From assembly GCA_021464245.1 (NCBI GenBank), contig JADCRB010000017.1, positions 171,751 through 235,750 of the forward strand: a stretch of DNA of 64,000 nt, in the 5' to 3' direction. Source of the DNA: Carallia brachiata (lineage: Eukaryota; Streptophyta; Magnoliopsida; Malpighiales; Rhizophoraceae). The notes beneath the pieces were generated by a model that was not told the DNA's origin, did not search any database, and worked only from the letters and a program-made list of their open reading frames with translations. Below, piece by piece: positions 62,544 to 64,000 of this stretch (the stretch's first letter is position 1; each line of letters starts with the position of its first letter). A program made the translations under genes and the position numbers.

Positions 62544-62555
62544 GCTCTGATACCA
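62544..62555 (-). other. Primer binding site complementary to initiator tRNA-Met
   Basis: TGGTATCAGAGC on the minus strand directly abuts the 5' LTR. This is the standard plant copia primer site. Confidence 0.92.
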
Positions 62556-62775
62556 TAAAAGAGTTTAATGAAGAGTTGAAAAATCAGCCACACTATTTTC
62601 CATTGATCACCGGCTGTATATAGAGTGCCAGTACAAGAGATAAGCTATTCAAATTTACAGCAGATAATGAACAAAACAAATTTACAATAGATAGAGATAA
62701 GGATAAGAGGTTTGAAGTTGAAAGTGTAAAATCAAATGATGGTTACAGGATAGGATAACAGATGGTTATCTATTA
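62556..62775 (-). repeat. 5' LTR of the copia element
   Basis: 220 bp, matching 60180-60399 at all but two positions. Its outer end borders the AAGAT target duplication and its inner end borders the primer binding site. Confidence 0.92.
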
Positions 62776-62829
62776 AAGATATGATATATCCTTCAGTCTA
62801 TTTTTGAAAGAACGCTAATGTATATTTTA

Positions 62830-63045
62830 AATTTTAGTATTTTAATTAGTGTTCTAATTAAAGTTAAGACTAATAATTTTAAAATAATATTGATAGTTTT
62901 TGAAATATAAAAATAACAGTTATTAATTTTTATTTTAAAAATTATCAATTTTATCTTAAAATTATTAATTTTAATTTCAATCAGAATATTAATCAAAATG
63001 CCAACATTTAACACATCACCATTTTTTAAAATTATTAATTTTATG
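62830..63045. repeat. Small AT-rich hairpin repeat
   Basis: The left arm (taataattttaaaataatat, tgatagtttttga) is mirrored by the right arm (attatcaattttatctt, aaaattattaatttt) around ataacagttatt. Arms are about 50 bp. MITE-like, without coding text. Confidence 0.45.
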
Positions 63046-64000
63046 TATGCCATGTATCAACCTACCATAAACGTGCAAGTAAAATCTCTTTTCTATTTCG
63101 ATACAAACAAACATTTACATAGCTAAAATATGTTGTTTGTTGTCGCTTCCACACTTCAACAATAAAATTTTAGATTTTTATTTTGAAATTTTTAAGTTTT
63201 AATTCTGAATAAGAGTGTGAAATTTATTTAAATAAGAAAAATTAAATTTATTATATAGTTGATGACTAATATTTTTATAAAAAAATAATTATTTGTTGTG
63301 GAAATGGAAAGGAGGAGTCATTTCATCGAAGAGCATGGTTTCTGCTACGAGAAATTGTTAGGACAAATACACTCGTTAACTTAGTGCAAGCACATTAATA
63401 AAATGGGAAATAATAAAAACAACCATCACTTATCACTTGATCTTGATGTTACACACAATATTAATATAATTGTACTAAATTCATAATTGATTATAGCAGA
63501 AATAAATATAATTTATTGTTTTATTTTAATTTTATGTATAATATTAATTTAATTACATAAATTTCATATGGTTGATTGTACTTTTATATTTTATTTAGCT
63601 AATTTCTTTAAAAGAATTATTGGGAACAGAAACTTTTCGAATTGGACTGGCTTTATTAACGGGGGGTCATTCATTTGAAATTCACGTAATTTATGTAAAG
63701 GTAAACATATTTTATCTGATAATAATAAAAAATATAAATTTTATTATTATATTTATATAAAATATACTTATTATTATGTAAAATATAAATCTAAATAGTG
63801 TTTAACCATCTTCTTGTATAGCCGTACGCTTCATCCCTTACTAATAATCGAACGGGTAAATTGCATGTTGAAACGGAGCGCAGGGGGCATTTGACTGTAC
63901 AGGAGTCGTAAGCCCATGTTTGGATTACCGAGTAAACGTGAACTCCAAGATTACAATTATTCAATTAAGGGCATGATGGTAATTGAGACACCCGCAAGTT
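63046..64000. other. Gene-free DNA at the right window edge
   Basis: AT-rich, with no supported exon. The last 170 bases are less AT-rich and contain catgtttggattaccgagta, a phrase like the end of a MITE cut by the window edge. Confidence 0.35.

Larger units (their letters stand above)
60175..62780 (-). mobile_element. Young Ty1/copia retrotransposon with large internal deletion
   Basis: Two 220-bp LTRs (60180-60399 and 62556-62775) flank 2.16 kb. They differ at only two positions that I count, so the insertion is recent. A 5-bp target duplication AAGAT flanks the element (60175-60179 and 62776-62780). In element sense (minus), the primer site TGGTATCAGAGC directly follows the 5' LTR and a G-run lies just before the 3' LTR. 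Coding text is a 28-codon start of gag, an integrase C-terminal scrap and then the full RT-RNase H region; capsid, nucleocapsid, protease and most of integrase are absent. LTR ends are TA...TA, not the usual TG...CA. It cannot move on its own but could be mobilised in trans. Confidence 0.93.

Noticed and set aside
1..64000. CRISPR arrays, operons, bacterial signals, rRNA or tRNA genes
   Set aside because: The window is plant nuclear DNA. I saw no regularly spaced repeats of CRISPR type and no tRNA cloverleaf or rRNA text; a tRNAscan run would confirm.

Overview
This is nuclear DNA from a flowering plant, almost certainly a eudicot. The supporting signs are AT-rich intergenic DNA, short GT-AG introns with T-rich tracts, plant-only gene families, a young Ty1/copia element, LINE 3' ends, a SINE and many small inverted-repeat elements. 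I cannot name the species. I rebuilt the genes by joining exons at splice sites and checking reading phase; the phases close exactly for three genes and leave one open junction in each of two others.

Layout: (1) 1-3726 (+), the 3' part of a PHD-finger plus Myb/SANT protein, open at the 5' edge. (2) 5401-6192 (+), a DREB2-type AP2/ERF pseudogene with several frame breaks. (3) 7234-14934 (-), a 15-exon SF1 helicase of the SMUBP-2/IGHMBP2 family (about 647 aa), followed by a decayed duplicate of its own last exon. (4) 15.1-20.5 kb, gene-free DNA with foldback elements. (5) 20584-28726 (-), a 14-exon, 795-aa GT47 glycosyltransferase matching the extensin arabinosyltransferase ExAD. (6) 29-41 kb, a repeat-rich interval with MITE-like elements, two LINE 3' ends, a near-perfect hairpin, scattered coding-like scraps and a possible tiny secreted peptide. 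(7) 41406-42445 (-), a small plant protein of unknown function. (8) 42786-43985, a terminal-inverted-repeat element filled with a polypyrimidine minisatellite. (9) 50218-54547 (+), an 11-exon, 387-aa lysophosphatidate acyltransferase (LPAT2 type). (10) 60175-62780 (-), a recently inserted copia element with both LTRs, target-site duplication, tRNA-Met primer site and an open reverse transcriptase-RNase H frame, but with most of gag, protease and integrase missing.

The genes do not form one pathway. From family knowledge, ExAD works on cell-wall extensins in the Golgi, LPAT2 makes phosphatidic acid in the ER, the helicase belongs to RNA/DNA remodelling, and the PHD-Myb protein is probably nuclear. 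ExAD and LPAT2 are also near neighbours in Arabidopsis (AT3G57630 and AT3G57650, from memory), so their linkage here looks ancestral.

I found no convincing new biological system. The items most worth a second look are the copia deletion derivative with unusual LTR ends, the two splice-junction frame problems, the duplicated helicase exon, the minisatellite-carrying TIR element, the 38.8-kb hairpin and an orphan 150-codon open frame at 47.8-48.3 kb.
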